NCBI GenBank assembly: GCA_021811315.1
Contig: JAJZPF010000014.1
Coordinates: 1 to 64,000, forward strand
Reading direction: 5' to 3'
Source of the DNA: a bacterium
Lineage (GTDB): Bacteria; Elusimicrobiota; Elusimicrobia; Elusimicrobiales; UBA9959
Length of the DNA stretch: 64,000 bases
Part shown: positions 33,284 through 42,191 of the stretch, one piece after another
Numbering within the stretch: position 1 is the first letter of the stretch
Layout: each line of letters starts with the position of its first letter
Program-made: the position numbers and the translations under genes
The notes under the pieces: generated by a model
Databases searched by the model: none
Told to the model about the DNA's origin: nothing
The model's input: the letters and a program-made list of their open reading frames with translations, nothing else

Positions 33284-34006
33284 CTATTTAATGATGTCGA
33301 AAGTCACGAACAGGAACAGCGAGCTCTGCTCCTCCACGATGTCGGTAGAGCTGAAAAGCGCGCCGATCAGCGGCAGGCTGCCCAGGATCGGGACGCGGTT
33401 CTTGGAGACGTTGCGCTTGCTCTGCTTCAGGCCGCCGATGACGAGGGTTTCGCCGCTCTTCAGCTCGACCTCGGTCTGGATCTGCCGGGTCACCATCGAG
33501 GGGATCGTCGTGCCGGAAGTGACGACGGGCTTGGAATAGTCCGGGTTCGAGACCTCGAGCTGGATCTGCACGTCCACGGTGTCCTTCTTCTCGGCCAGCA
33601 CCACGGGCAGCACCACCAGGATCACGCCGAACTTCTTGAACTCGGCGCCTACGCCCTGGTTATTGGAGTAAGGCACCGGGATCTCGCCGCCGACGGTGAA
33701 GTTGGCCTGCGTGCCGCTCTTGGTTATGACCTTGGGGTTGGACAGGATCTGCGCCTTGCCCTCGGTCTCCAGCAGCTTGAGCGAGGCCGTCAGCTGCGTC
33801 TTGCGCTCGAAGTCGCCCAGGGTTATGATGCCCGGGATGGTCTTCTCGTTGAAGTCGAAGAACTGGTTCCAGGAGAAGCCGCGCGTCTTCTGGATCGAGC
33901 CGCTTATCTCTACGATATCGGCGCTGACGGCCACCATCTGCGTGGCCTCGGCGGCCGCGATGGCCGGGAGGGCCAGGGCGGCTAAGGAGAAAATTAGTTT
34001 TTTCAT
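33284..34006 (-). CDS. Minimal secretin (CpaC/RcpA C-terminal domain only)
   Basis: 240 residues with a signal peptide (about 1-19). Apart from a short start, it consists only of the secretin domain: VSADIVEISGSIQKTRGFSW, LKLLETEGKAQILSNPKVITKSGTQANFTVGGEIPVP, FGVILVVLPVV, RQIQTEVELKSGETLVIGGLKQSKRNVSKNRVPILGSLPLIGALFSS. The usual BON/N0/N1 periplasmic domains of CpaC (over 400 residues) are missing. It should form the outer-membrane pore. It follows CpaB in the expected order. Confidence 0.88.
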   Translation of the reverse strand: MKKLIFSLAALALPAIAAAEATQMVAVSADIVEISGSIQKTRGFSWNQFFDFNEKTIPGIITLGDFERKTQLTASLKLLETEGKAQILSNPKVITKSGTQANFTVGGEIPVPYSNNQGVGAEFKKFGVILVVLPVVLAEKKDTVDVQIQLEVSNPDYSKPVVTSGTTIPSMVTRQIQTEVELKSGETLVIGGLKQSKRNVSKNRVPILGSLPLIGALFSSTDIVEEQSSLFLFVTFDIIK

Positions 34007-34015
34007 AAAGTATCC

Positions 34016-34771
34016 TTATTTTATAAGCTGCTTGAAAGAAGCTATCGCCATCGGATGCAGCTCCACGTCGCCGAGCCCGCGCACTATCACGTCCACCGTG
34101 CCCTGCTTGACGGAAAGGGCCAGGTACTGGGCCTCGTTGGGGTTGAGCGCCAGGCTGAGCGCCGCCTTCTCGGAGAAGGCCTGGTCGGCGGCCTCGGCCG
34201 CGGCCTTGGCCTTGGCCTGCGAGCCGGAAAGGCCCTGGCCGAGGTTGGAGCCTACGCCAAGCACCAGCACGTTCTGCAGGATGGTGGCGGTCACTTTTTC
34301 CTTGCGGTTGTCGCCCATCACGGCGTCGAAACTGACGAGGATGTCCACGCGGTCGCCGGGCTTTATCAGGCGGAGCAGGTCGCTCTCGAGGGGGAGCACG
34401 CAGCCGCGGTAGCCGGGCGGGACTTTCACGCTGAGGCCGGCCTCGGGGCTGAGGGAGACCAGCGCGGAATTAGTTATCTGGTTGCCTTTGGGGATGCGGA
34501 TCAGGGTCACGAGGTTGCTGACCAGCTTGATGTCGGACTGGGTCTTGACCTCGTAGGCGTCCTGCTCAAGGTACATGCGGGGAACTTCCCTGGTCTCTAC
34601 GACGTCCACGTTCATGATGGTGCGGGCCGGCAGGTCGAACCGGGCCACCAGCACGGTGGCGCGCTCGGTCTGGGCGGCCAGGGTGCGCTCCTTGGAGGTA
34701 AGCACCCACCAGTAAATACCTGCCGCGGCCAGGGCCAGCAGCACGGGGACGAGCATGCCTTTCTTTTCCAT
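34016..34771 (-). CDS. cpaB: CpaB/RcpC pilus assembly protein (SAF domain)
   Basis: 251 residues from the ATG at 34771, with GGAGAA ahead of it. One N-terminal helix (about 5-23), then a SAF domain (about 35-105: ATVLVARFDLPARTIMNVDVVETREVPRMYLEQDAYE) and a RcpC-type domain VPPGYRGCVLPLESDLLRLIKPGDRVDILVSFD. CpaB is a periplasmic component of Flp systems, thought to act with the secretin, whose gene follows. Confidence 0.9.
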   Translation of the reverse strand: MEKKGMLVPVLLALAAAGIYWWVLTSKERTLAAQTERATVLVARFDLPARTIMNVDVVETREVPRMYLEQDAYEVKTQSDIKLVSNLVTLIRIPKGNQITNSALVSLSPEAGLSVKVPPGYRGCVLPLESDLLRLIKPGDRVDILVSFDAVMGDNRKEKVTATILQNVLVLGVGSNLGQGLSGSQAKAKAAAEAADQAFSEKAALSLALNPNEAQYLALSVKQGTVDVIVRGLGDVELHPMAIASFKQLIK

Positions 34772-34846
34772 ATATATATTCTCCAACTAAATTATTAACT
34801 TCCCGTTAAATCCGTGTTAAATTCAAAAGCCGTTTCGCCGGCCGCC

Positions 34847-35362
34847 CTACTGGAAGTACGGCTTCTCCACCGGCATCTGCACCGTTACCACGATATCCTT
34901 GACGCGCTGGCCCTTAACGTCCGAAAGCAGCTGGCTGGAACCCGGGAAAATAAGCTTGTACCGGTATTTCAGCGTTACCACCAGGTCCTCCCCCATCTGT
35001 CCGGACTGAGGGTCCTTAAGCGTCGGCACCAATACGCCGTCGACGCTGGTATTGGGCGAAGCGGCGAACATCTGGCCGAGCACTTTAGTCATCTTCATAT
35101 TGGCCACCGCCTGGCCGCCGCCGGAGCCGGCCCCGGTCGGCCCGGCGACCAGCGACCCTATGCGGGCGAGTTCGTACGCGCAGTGATGGGCCAGGATGGT
35201 GTTAAAGCCCATGTTGCCCATTTCCATTATAAAGAACAGCAGCAGCATGAAGACCGGCAGCACCAGCAGAAGCTCGATGGTGACCTGCCCCGCCTTTTTC
35301 AGGCGCAGCATCAGATACGCCGCCGCAGTCCGCGGCCCTGCCGGGAGCTGTTTCACGCTCAT
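34847..35362 (-). CDS. TadE-like pseudopilin
   Basis: 171 residues from the ATG at 35362. After a basic leader comes KAGQVTIELLLVLPVFMLLLFFIMEMGNMGFNTILAHHCAYELARIG, the TadE/pseudopilin helix with a conserved Glu at mature position 5, then a soluble domain. It lies between the pilin genes and cpaB. A strong intercistronic hairpin precedes it. Confidence 0.8.
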   Translation of the reverse strand: MSVKQLPAGPRTAAAYLMLRLKKAGQVTIELLLVLPVFMLLLFFIMEMGNMGFNTILAHHCAYELARIGSLVAGPTGAGSGGGQAVANMKMTKVLGQMFAASPNTSVDGVLVPTLKDPQSGQMGEDLVVTLKYRYKLIFPGSSQLLSDVKGQRVKDIVVTVQMPVEKPYFQ

Positions 35363-35413
35363 AATATAGCCGCAACCTTTTCCGGGAACGAATCCCGAAG
35401 AGAACCGCGGTGC

Positions 35414-35446
35414 CCCGGTCACGGCGCTTTGCAGCGCCGGACCGGG
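35414..35446 (-). other. Stable intercistronic hairpin downstream of the pilin
   Basis: CCCGGTC and CGGCGC pair with GCGCCG and GACCGGG around TGCAAA, with one bulged base and no T run. It lies between the Flp pilin stop (35503) and the TadE-like start. Such hairpins often protect the 3' end of an abundant upstream message, here the pilin's; the effect is inferred. Confidence 0.6.
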
Positions 35447-35502
35447 CTAGGCTTTTTGCCGTGCCGTAACGGGAACTATGCCCGCCAAACGGCAAACCCG
35501 GC

Positions 35503-35697
35503 CTACGGGGTGTTGCCGCCGGAAGCGCCCAGCGTGCTGGCGGCGCCGTTGATCATGCCCTGGATGCTCTGGAACAGCGTCGGCATGTACTTCTTAAGGG
35601 CCACGCCGGCTATGAGCACCACGCCCACGACCACCGCGAGCATCAGAAGATATTCCACGGTGTTCTGGCCTTTCCTGCTTTTGAATAACTTATTCAT
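35503..35697 (-). CDS. flp: Flp-type major pilin
   Basis: 64 residues. A short basic leader MNKLFKSRKG ends at the prepilin cleavage Gly; the mature part starts QNTVEYLLMLAVVVGVVLIAGVALKKY, with the Glu-5/Tyr-6 pair of Flp pilins. The size and position fit the major subunit of the Flp pilus. No prepilin peptidase gene is in the window. Confidence 0.88.
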   Translation of the reverse strand: MNKLFKSRKGQNTVEYLLMLAVVVGVVLIAGVALKKYMPTLFQSIQGMINGAASTLGASGGNTP

Positions 35698-35733
35698 TTT
35701 TTGCGTTCCTCCATAAACAATTTCAAAGCTTAG

Positions 35734-35901
35734 CTACCAGGGGTCCACTTTGTACATCTTGATTATCACCAGGCCGCCGCGCTTGAACTGGTTGGCCAGC
35801 GCGTACTGCAGCGACTTGTACATGACCACGAAAACCACGAGCAGCGAAACAGTGACCAGCAGGTACTCTATCGTCGTCTGGCCCTTCCGCTTTATTTTCA
35901 T
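35734..35901 (-). CDS. Second Flp-type pilin or pseudopilin
   Basis: 55 residues from the ATG at 35901. MKIKRKG is a prepilin leader; QTTIEYLLVTVSLLVVFVVMYKSLQYAL follows with the Glu/Tyr pair. It ends in a short basic tail (YKVDPW). It lies four bases from the PorV-like gene and 36 from the major pilin, so it is likely a minor subunit. Confidence 0.78.
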   Translation of the reverse strand: MKIKRKGQTTIEYLLVTVSLLVVFVVMYKSLQYALANQFKRGGLVIIKMYKVDPW

Positions 35902-35905
35902 ACCC

Positions 35906-36904
35906 TTAGAACTGCACCCGTACCGCAAGCTGGCTCGCTTTCCCCAGGGCGCCGTAGGGCGCCAGGGTATAGTCGAAACCCATGCCGTAGCCCAGCGCCT
36001 GCGCGCTGTACAGCCCCACGCCGAAGGAGATGCCGGAAGATTCGTTCATCCCCAGGCTGTCCAGGGTCTTGTCGGTCATATTCTTGCCGTAATTGTCCCC
36101 GGGGGCGTACCCGGCGCGCAGCGAGACGCGGCCGACCTGCAGCAGCTCTTCCGGCAGGGTAAGCTCGATGCCGCCGGCCAGCTTGCCGCCGCGGTCCGAA
36201 TAGGTTTTCTGCTCCAGCAGCAGGGTGACGAAAGGGTTGAACGCGTAGGCCCCGCCGAGGCGGTTCACTTTCACCACCTGGTGCTTCTTGCCGGACATAT
36301 TGGCCCCGGACCAGCCGAGCGAAAGCTTGCGGCCGAGGCGGAGCACCGCGCCGAAATCGAAGACCAGGTTCTTGTATTCCTTGGTGTAATTGTCTTCCAT
36401 CACTTCTTTCGCGCTGACCCCGATCAGGAATCTTTCCAGGAAAAAGCCCTTGGCGATGGAGAAGCTGGCGTAGCTGTTGCGCACCTTGACGTCGGCGCCG
36501 TACTGGGGTTTGCCTTCGGAGTCGCGCACGTCGAACCCCTTCAGCCCGAAATAGGCGTAATTGACGGCCACTACGGACTGGCCGATGGGATGCACATAGG
36601 ACATATACTGCCCGGAATACTCCTGTATCCAGCTGAGGTGCGAGAAAGAAACTTCGCGCATCTGCGCCGAGGCTATGCCGGCCGGGTTTATCCCCATGGC
36701 TTCGCCCCCCTCCATCAGCGAAACGCCGTTATTGCCCAGCGCCTGCGCCCTGGGGCTGCCGGTGGGGATCTTCATGAAAACCGCGCCCTCGGTTCCTATC
36801 TTGGTATCGGTCGCGTGCAGGCTGGCTGAGGGCAGAGGAATGAAGGCCGAGGCTAAAAAGACCAGCCCCAAAACCCTTTTTCTAAAGTTTTTTCTCTTCT
36901 TCAT
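35906..36904 (-). CDS. PorV/PorQ-type outer-membrane protein
   Basis: 332 residues with a signal peptide (about 1-31). The N-terminal pattern GAVFMKIPTGSPRAQALGNNGVSLMEGGEAMGINPAGIA is that of the PorV/PorQ (UPF0164-like) family of FadL-like barrels, with later strands ending in AVRVQF. In Bacteroidetes PorV belongs to type IX secretion, but related proteins without that system are common in other phyla. Its place at the head of the Tad operon, just upstream of the pilins, suggests a role in secretion or anchoring of surface proteins. Confidence 0.78.
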   Translation of the reverse strand: MKKRKNFRKRVLGLVFLASAFIPLPSASLHATDTKIGTEGAVFMKIPTGSPRAQALGNNGVSLMEGGEAMGINPAGIASAQMREVSFSHLSWIQEYSGQYMSYVHPIGQSVVAVNYAYFGLKGFDVRDSEGKPQYGADVKVRNSYASFSIAKGFFLERFLIGVSAKEVMEDNYTKEYKNLVFDFGAVLRLGRKLSLGWSGANMSGKKHQVVKVNRLGGAYAFNPFVTLLLEQKTYSDRGGKLAGGIELTLPEELLQVGRVSLRAGYAPGDNYGKNMTDKTLDSLGMNESSGISFGVGLYSAQALGYGMGFDYTLAPYGALGKASQLAVRVQF

Positions 36905-36931
36905 AAAATTTACCCTCGTAAAAAATCGCAG

Positions 36932-36976
36932 CCTCTCCCGACACGATCTCCCGATCCCCGATCCTTGATCCCCGGT
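36932..36976. repeat. Heptamer-type spacer repeat
   Basis: CTCCCGACACGATCTCCCGATCCCCGATCCTTGATCCCCG, a degenerate 7-base array of the same family as other spacers here, between the PorV-like start and the giant protein stop. Confidence 0.7.
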
Positions 36977-36979
36977 CCG

Positions 36980-39900
36980 TTAAGGGACCAGGATCTTCTT
37001 TATCGTCTGGCACACGTCCCGGGTCCCGTCCGTAGCCTGGAACCGGATCACCGCGAAGTAGACGCCCGGCGCCACCGTCTGCCCGTAGCTGTTCACCTTC
37101 GGCCAGCACGCCTCGTTGGTCTGCGTGGTGGTGCACCGGCCGCCGCCGTCCACGTTGTTCCCCCCGTCCCGCGGGGCGTTCAGGTCCCCGAAATTCTTCT
37201 TGTACACCAGGTCGCCCGCCAGGTTGTACATCTTCAGGCTCACCCACCCGTTCATGATGAACGGGATCTTGAACCACCCCTCGATCCCGTTGTACGGGTT
37301 CGGGGCGAAGAAAGTCTCGTTGGCGAAATCGCCGCACAGGTCCGCCGTCCCGCCACGCGTCACCGGGATGTTCGAGGTCACGATATCCGGAACCCGGCAG
37401 CTCTCGTTCGGGCACAGCGTCGGCGACAGCACCCCGTCTATCGTGTTTATCGCCTCCGTCACCGTCGAGGCGTAGATCTTGAACACGTAGTTCCCGTCCG
37501 GAACTTTCGAAAGCGTCAGGTCCGTCCCGTCCCAGTATTCCGAGATCTGCGTCCGCGCCGGCCGCACGCCGATGATCCGCTTCACCAGCCGCCCCGCCGG
37601 GGGGTCGTCGGTATCGACGGGCATCGACGTGCCGGGCTTGAAGATCTTCGTCACCACTTTCATCGGCTCCGAGATCTGGTACGACACCACCGCCATATTG
37701 TCCAGCGTCAGCGGTACGATCGACACGTCGAAGATCCGCAGCGGGTCCACGTCTATCGTCATCTGCACCGTCGCCATCGAAGCCAGCTGCGCGTCTATGT
37801 CCTGCGCCGTGATCTGCACGTCGTAGGCGCCCGCCGGCACGAAATTGCCGTTCGCGTCCTTCCCGTCCCAGAAATCCTTGTAGACCATGTCCCCGTCGCG
37901 CACCTCGTTGTCGGTCACCAGCGCCGCCAGGTTCCCCGAGTTCGAGAAGGTCTGCCCGTAGAGCACCCGCACCGTCACCATCGACTGCCTCGTCACCGAG
38001 TAGTCTATCTCGTACGGCGGCAGCTTTATCGTGTCAGAAGAGTTGTACATCGTCGGGATGTTCGGGATCACGTCGAACCCCGTGAAGATGATCTTGCCCC
38101 GCGAGACGTCCACGTAGCCGTAGACCTTGTCCACCGAGTACATCACGTTCGTGGTACCCGTCGTGTACGCCACCAGCGTGAACGGGTAGCGCCCGTCGTC
38201 CACCAGCCGGCCGTTCACGTCGCGGCCGTCCCAGTATTCGGTTATCCTGAACCGCCCGGGCCGCATGCCCTCCACCGTGTACACCGGCGCCGCGTTGGTC
38301 GGCGTTATCCCGGGCAGCCGCGGGTCGCCCGTGGTGGCGAGGCTGATCACCGTGCTCACCGGGTAGATCGTAAGCTTCATGTACATAGGCTGCGACAGCT
38401 CGAAGGCCACCCGCGCCATGTCCGACGTGCCCCCCTGCAGCGAGGTCGCCAGCACGTCCACCGTCCGGAACATGTTCACCGGGATCACCGCCGTAGTCGT
38501 AGAGGTGTTCTGCTGCTGGCAAGCGAAAGGGTCCTTGCTCACCAGCTCCGCCAGGTACGAGCCGCTGGAAACATACAGGCCGTTATTGTCCTTGCCGTTC
38601 CAGATTTCCCGGTTCGAGAAATTCGCGTAGCGGATCGTGTTCTCCGTCACCGTCGCCACCACCGTCACGCCGTCCATCTTCTTTATGTACAGGCTGATGA
38701 AAGTGTCGCGCACCGGCGTGTACCGGAAATAGAAAGGGTCCAGCCCCGCCACCTGCTGCGTGGAGCCTATCACCGTAGAAGAGGGATTTATGAAAGCCAG
38801 CGGCTTGCCGCGCGCTATCGGGATGGTCCCGACCCTGGTCAGCTTCGTCCACACCTCGCCGTCGGGAGCGAAGGCGGAATTAGAGGACATGACGGCGCCT
38901 ATCGTGTAGACATACTCCCCGTCGCAGACCGGGCTGCCGTTACTATCGCGCCCGTCCCAATAAGTGGAAGTGGTCACGCGGCGGTCTTTAACCTCGATAA
39001 AGCGCCTGATAGGGTTATTCGGCGTCGCCGCGCCGGTAAGGTAGTTTATCTGCGTATTGGGCGGATAGATCGTCACGTAGACCGTGGCCGCCTCCGTCAG
39101 CATGTAGCTGATGGTGGCCATATCCGTCGAGGAGTTGCCCAGCGGCTTTACCGCGACGTCGGTTATCTGCAACGGGTCCAGAGAGATCTGGGTCGTATAG
39201 GTAAAGGCCCGGTCCGGTTCTCCGTCCCCGCGCTCCCACAAATCGTTTGAAAAAGCGTCCAGTTGGACAATATAATTACCACCGTCGACAAAATTACCGG
39301 TCCAGTCGCGGCCGTCCCAGAAATCGCCGTTGGTCATGGTCCCGTCGGGGGTACCCTCGCCGGTCCGGGGAGCGCTTGAGATTATACTGCGTACGAACGG
39401 ATAAACCCCCGGAGAAAGAACAAGAGTAGTGGCATCGTAAATTTTTATGCTAGTCAAAGCGTCTTTGCTTAAACGATAGAGGATGTTGTAAGGCTGCGCG
39501 GCCACGCCGGTTATCTTGCCCACCACGGTGGGGCTGGAGCGCACCGTGTGGATATTGGTCACGTTCACCTGGATAGGGATCTGGGTCTGGCCGGGGAAAG
39601 CGGCGGTCTGCTCGATAGAGATATTGCCGGCCGTGGCGCTGACCTGGTTGGTGCGCACCTTGGTGCGGAACCCGTACTGGCCGTTGGTCTTGCCGAATAA
39701 GCCGTTCAGATTATAGGAGCCGTCCCAGGGCGTACAGTAATAATTGCCCGCGCCGCCTACGACGTATTCCACATTATTGCTGCTCTGGCAGGTCCCGATA
39801 TTGTACATCGAGATCGTCTTTATAGGCGGGGTGGAGGCAGGGTCCAGGGGGTTGGCGCCCGATCCGAACTTGAACACCTCGAAAGTCAGTTCGTCTATGC

Positions 39901-40210
39901 CGAAGTAGCCGGCGGTGCTGACGCAGACTATCTGGGCGCAGAGGCCCAGGCAACCGCCGGGATAGCTGGGGTTACCGGTGCGCGGCCTTTCGAACTCTAT
40001 CAATGAAGAATTCTGCCAGACATTACCGCCAGTGCCGGGAATGAAAGACCGGTCCGGATCGGTGCCGACGACGTCGCTGCAGTAGCCATTTCCGCCGTCC
40101 TTATATTTCACGTCGATATCGCGCACATAAAGCTGCTGCGCGGATACCGGCGCGGACAGGCCGGCCAGCGCGGCCAGCACGCCGGAGATGAAAATCATTT
40201 TTTTCAGCAT
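36980..40210 (-). CDS. Giant exported protein with six FlgD-like Ig modules (paralogue 1)
   Basis: 1,076 residues from the ATG at 40210 (GAGGAAG upstream). Signal peptide to about 23. Six modules end in the FlgD-Ig signature YWDGRDxNGxxVxDGxYxYxI (for example DFWDGRDWTGNFVDGGNY, EIWNGKDNNGLYVSSGSY, EYWDGRDVNGRLVDDGRY). A last domain, APNPYN...WVSLKMYNLAGDLVY...VNSYGQTVAPGVYFAVI, resembles the C-terminal sorting or anchoring domains of surface proteins. The last ~630 residues are nearly identical to those of paralogue 2 at 42667. Probably a surface or secreted protein. The PorV-like and Tad genes follow it. Confidence 0.85.
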   Translation of the reverse strand: MLKKMIFISGVLAALAGLSAPVSAQQLYVRDIDVKYKDGGNGYCSDVVGTDPDRSFIPGTGGNVWQNSSLIEFERPRTGNPSYPGGCLGLCAQIVCVSTAGYFGIDELTFEVFKFGSGANPLDPASTPPIKTISMYNIGTCQSSNNVEYVVGGAGNYYCTPWDGSYNLNGLFGKTNGQYGFRTKVRTNQVSATAGNISIEQTAAFPGQTQIPIQVNVTNIHTVRSSPTVVGKITGVAAQPYNILYRLSKDALTSIKIYDATTLVLSPGVYPFVRSIISSAPRTGEGTPDGTMTNGDFWDGRDWTGNFVDGGNYIVQLDAFSNDLWERGDGEPDRAFTYTTQISLDPLQITDVAVKPLGNSSTDMATISYMLTEAATVYVTIYPPNTQINYLTGAATPNNPIRRFIEVKDRRVTTSTYWDGRDSNGSPVCDGEYVYTIGAVMSSNSAFAPDGEVWTKLTRVGTIPIARGKPLAFINPSSTVIGSTQQVAGLDPFYFRYTPVRDTFISLYIKKMDGVTVVATVTENTIRYANFSNREIWNGKDNNGLYVSSGSYLAELVSKDPFACQQQNTSTTTAVIPVNMFRTVDVLATSLQGGTSDMARVAFELSQPMYMKLTIYPVSTVISLATTGDPRLPGITPTNAAPVYTVEGMRPGRFRITEYWDGRDVNGRLVDDGRYPFTLVAYTTGTTNVMYSVDKVYGYVDVSRGKIIFTGFDVIPNIPTMYNSSDTIKLPPYEIDYSVTRQSMVTVRVLYGQTFSNSGNLAALVTDNEVRDGDMVYKDFWDGKDANGNFVPAGAYDVQITAQDIDAQLASMATVQMTIDVDPLRIFDVSIVPLTLDNMAVVSYQISEPMKVVTKIFKPGTSMPVDTDDPPAGRLVKRIIGVRPARTQISEYWDGTDLTLSKVPDGNYVFKIYASTVTEAINTIDGVLSPTLCPNESCRVPDIVTSNIPVTRGGTADLCGDFANETFFAPNPYNGIEGWFKIPFIMNGWVSLKMYNLAGDLVYKKNFGDLNAPRDGGNNVDGGGRCTTTQTNEACWPKVNSYGQTVAPGVYFAVIRFQATDGTRDVCQTIKKILVP
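36992..38880. repeat. Near-identical 1.9-kb duplication, copy 1
   Basis: Pairs with 42679-44567. Reading both side by side I found only a few differences (for example CACGC/CAAGC and GTTCAGG/GTTCAAG), all silent. Identity drops abruptly at about 38880, in the module before NSAFAPDGEVW. Outside this block the genes are roughly 85-90% alike, which suggests gene conversion. Confidence 0.9.
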
Positions 40211-40261
40211 AATCTTCCTCGAATAAAGGCAAAACAAGGCCGGGGCTTCCTCACCGGACAC

Positions 40262-40451
40262 CGGTCACGGATAAGCCGCATAGCGGCTTTCCGCGACCCC
40301 GGCGGGGACCTGTCGCTTCGCTCCATCCGGCGGTTTTGCTACGTAAAAAACCGCCTCCGCCCTTGCGGCCCGGCACAGCCGGACCTCACCTTAAATGTAC
40401 TTCCCAATTTTGCCATTTTAGCCATAATAAAATCAATATAAATAATAAGAC
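40262..40451. other. Intergenic region with hairpins
   Basis: Contains AGCCGC-ATA-GCGGCT and GGCGGTTTT-GCTACGTAAA-AAACCGCC stem-loops, then AT-rich DNA. The second hairpin may end the transcript from 40452 or precede the giant gene. No gene is seen. Confidence 0.4.
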
Positions 40452-42191
40452 TTAATCGTATAGTTTCAGGGAGTACTTTTTCAGTTCATAACCTCCTGAC
40501 AGATCGCCGGCTTTCTCTACCGACCAAAGGGTATTCGCCTCTATCCAGAAAGCGGAAGCCTGCTTTTTGCCGAAAGCCTGGCTGGAAAGCTCTTTGAAGA
40601 CGCCCTCTTTCAGAGCGAAGCGCCGCAGGACGTTCTTGCCGTCAAGCGTCCAGAGCCGGCCGCCGTACCACTGCATACAGACCAGGCTTTTTACGCCTTC
40701 AAGCTGGTAGGTGGCCGACGCTCCCGAGGCCGGGTCAAGGCCGTATTTGTAAAGCAGGCCGGAAGAGGCGTCGAAAGCCCACAGGCTATAGCCGTCCCAG
40801 GCCGCGCCCTGCGGGGCGGCGCCGGGGGTCTTGACCGACTCGGTAATTGCGCCGTCCTTGAAGCTCTGCCGGGCGTAGCGCAGCTGGGCCATATCCAGCG
40901 TCCAGAGGCCGGCGTCGGAAGCGCTCAGCGCCCCGGGCCTCAGCAGGCCGCCGGCTAAAGCGGGCATGACCCTGAGCGTAGAGAGGTCTTTCGTGTCTTT
41001 AAGAATAAGTCCCTTGTTCCAGTCGGAAAGCCACAGGCCCTCTTTGGTAACGGCCAGGCCGGAGGGGCTGGACAGGTCCAGCGGCGAGCTGGAGATAAGC
41101 TTGTAATGCGCTTTGGCGCGCCAGGCGTAGATCTGCCAGGCCGCCCCGGACATCAGCAGCAGGCCGGCGAGGCCCAGCGCCAGAGCGCGGGAAACGTTCT
41201 TCCGGGCGCGGATAAAAGCCTGGTCGGGCGAGGCGGAAACAAAAACGCTGGGCAATTCTACGCCTTTAAGAGCGTAAAGCTTCAGGACCTGGGTGACCTT
41301 CTCGGACCACTGGCTGGATTCTTTCAGCACATTGGCCAGGCCGGCGGCGTTCTCCACGCCCTTGGACTCCTGCTCGCGCATCTTCATGGTCCAGGCTTCG
41401 CGCTCGGAGCGCAGGCGCTCCTCCCAGACGGCGAATTCCTGCCTGTGCGTTTCCCAGACGGAGCGCTCGCGGTCCCACATTTCGCGCCACTGCACGCGCT
41501 CGGCGTCCCAGTTAGCTTTATTGCTCTCCAGGGTCCCGCTTAGGTCTTTTATTCTGGACTCCAGGTCCTTCAGCTTCGCCTGGTCGTCGCGGCGGTTCTT
41601 GCGCTCGCTAAGCAGCTCGGCGAGGGTCTTTTCCACCGCTTCTTTGGAATCCGCCAGCTTGGCGGCAAGCCCGGCCCTGTTATCGTCCAGGTCGGCTTTT
41701 TCCACGGAAAGCGCGTTGAATTTATTCCGCGCTTCGTCGCGCTCGGAGCGCAGCGCGTCGATGCGGCCCTGCAAACTGACCATCTCCACCTTGGTGCGCT
41801 CCAGGATCTCCTTGAGCAGGGTCACTTCGCGGGCGTGGTTCTTCTTCTGGGTGTCGATGAGCTTCCTGGATTCTTCCAGGTTCAGCGCCGTGGACAGTTC
41901 TTCGTTCAGGGATTTTTCGCGGGCTTCCTGGTAATGCTGTTTGATCTCGCCCAGGTGCGCCCTGGTCTCTTCCAGCTGGGAGGTAAGGTCGCGCAGCTGG
42001 GCTTCCTTGCCGGCCAGCAGGGTCTTCCATTCGCTCTCGGCCTTGGAAAAATTCTCGCGCAGGAAACGCATGGTCTCCATATTGGACTGGCGGATGTCCG
42101 GCGGCAAAGGCGAGGCGTCGGGCACATAGTCGCCGCCCGAGACTTTCTTCCAAAGGTCGTTCAAATGTCTGTCGATTTCTTTGCTTTCCAT
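40452..42191 (-). CDS. Cytoplasmic coiled coil joined by one helix to a propeller-like periplasmic domain
   Basis: 579 residues. Residues about 30-300 are a long coiled coil (ESRKLIDTQKKNHAREVTLLKEILERTKVEMVSLQGRIDALRSERDEARNKFNALSVEKADL). One membrane helix follows (about 331-352, ALALGLAGLLLMSGAAWQIYAW), then a beta-rich domain with repeated SPSGLAVTKEGLWLSDWNKGLIL, LWTLD and SLWAFDASSGLLYKYGLDP-type strands, like an NHL/Kelch-type propeller. No enzyme motif. It might transmit a periplasmic binding event to the cytoplasm or act as a scaffold; both are inference. It lies between the two giant paralogues. Confidence 0.65.
   Translation of the reverse strand: MESKEIDRHLNDLWKKVSGGDYVPDASPLPPDIRQSNMETMRFLRENFSKAESEWKTLLAGKEAQLRDLTSQLEETRAHLGEIKQHYQEAREKSLNEELSTALNLEESRKLIDTQKKNHAREVTLLKEILERTKVEMVSLQGRIDALRSERDEARNKFNALSVEKADLDDNRAGLAAKLADSKEAVEKTLAELLSERKNRRDDQAKLKDLESRIKDLSGTLESNKANWDAERVQWREMWDRERSVWETHRQEFAVWEERLRSEREAWTMKMREQESKGVENAAGLANVLKESSQWSEKVTQVLKLYALKGVELPSVFVSASPDQAFIRARKNVSRALALGLAGLLLMSGAAWQIYAWRAKAHYKLISSSPLDLSSPSGLAVTKEGLWLSDWNKGLILKDTKDLSTLRVMPALAGGLLRPGALSASDAGLWTLDMAQLRYARQSFKDGAITESVKTPGAAPQGAAWDGYSLWAFDASSGLLYKYGLDPASGASATYQLEGVKSLVCMQWYGGRLWTLDGKNVLRRFALKEGVFKELSSQAFGKKQASAFWIEANTLWSVEKAGDLSGGYELKKYSLKLYD

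Noticed and set aside
31100-33985. 961-codon open frame on the plus strand opposite the TadZ-TadA and secretin genes
   Set aside because: Low-complexity His/Gly/Leu/Asp-rich translation and antisense to conserved genes, as for similar long plus-strand frames at 27339-29513 and 36965-39250.
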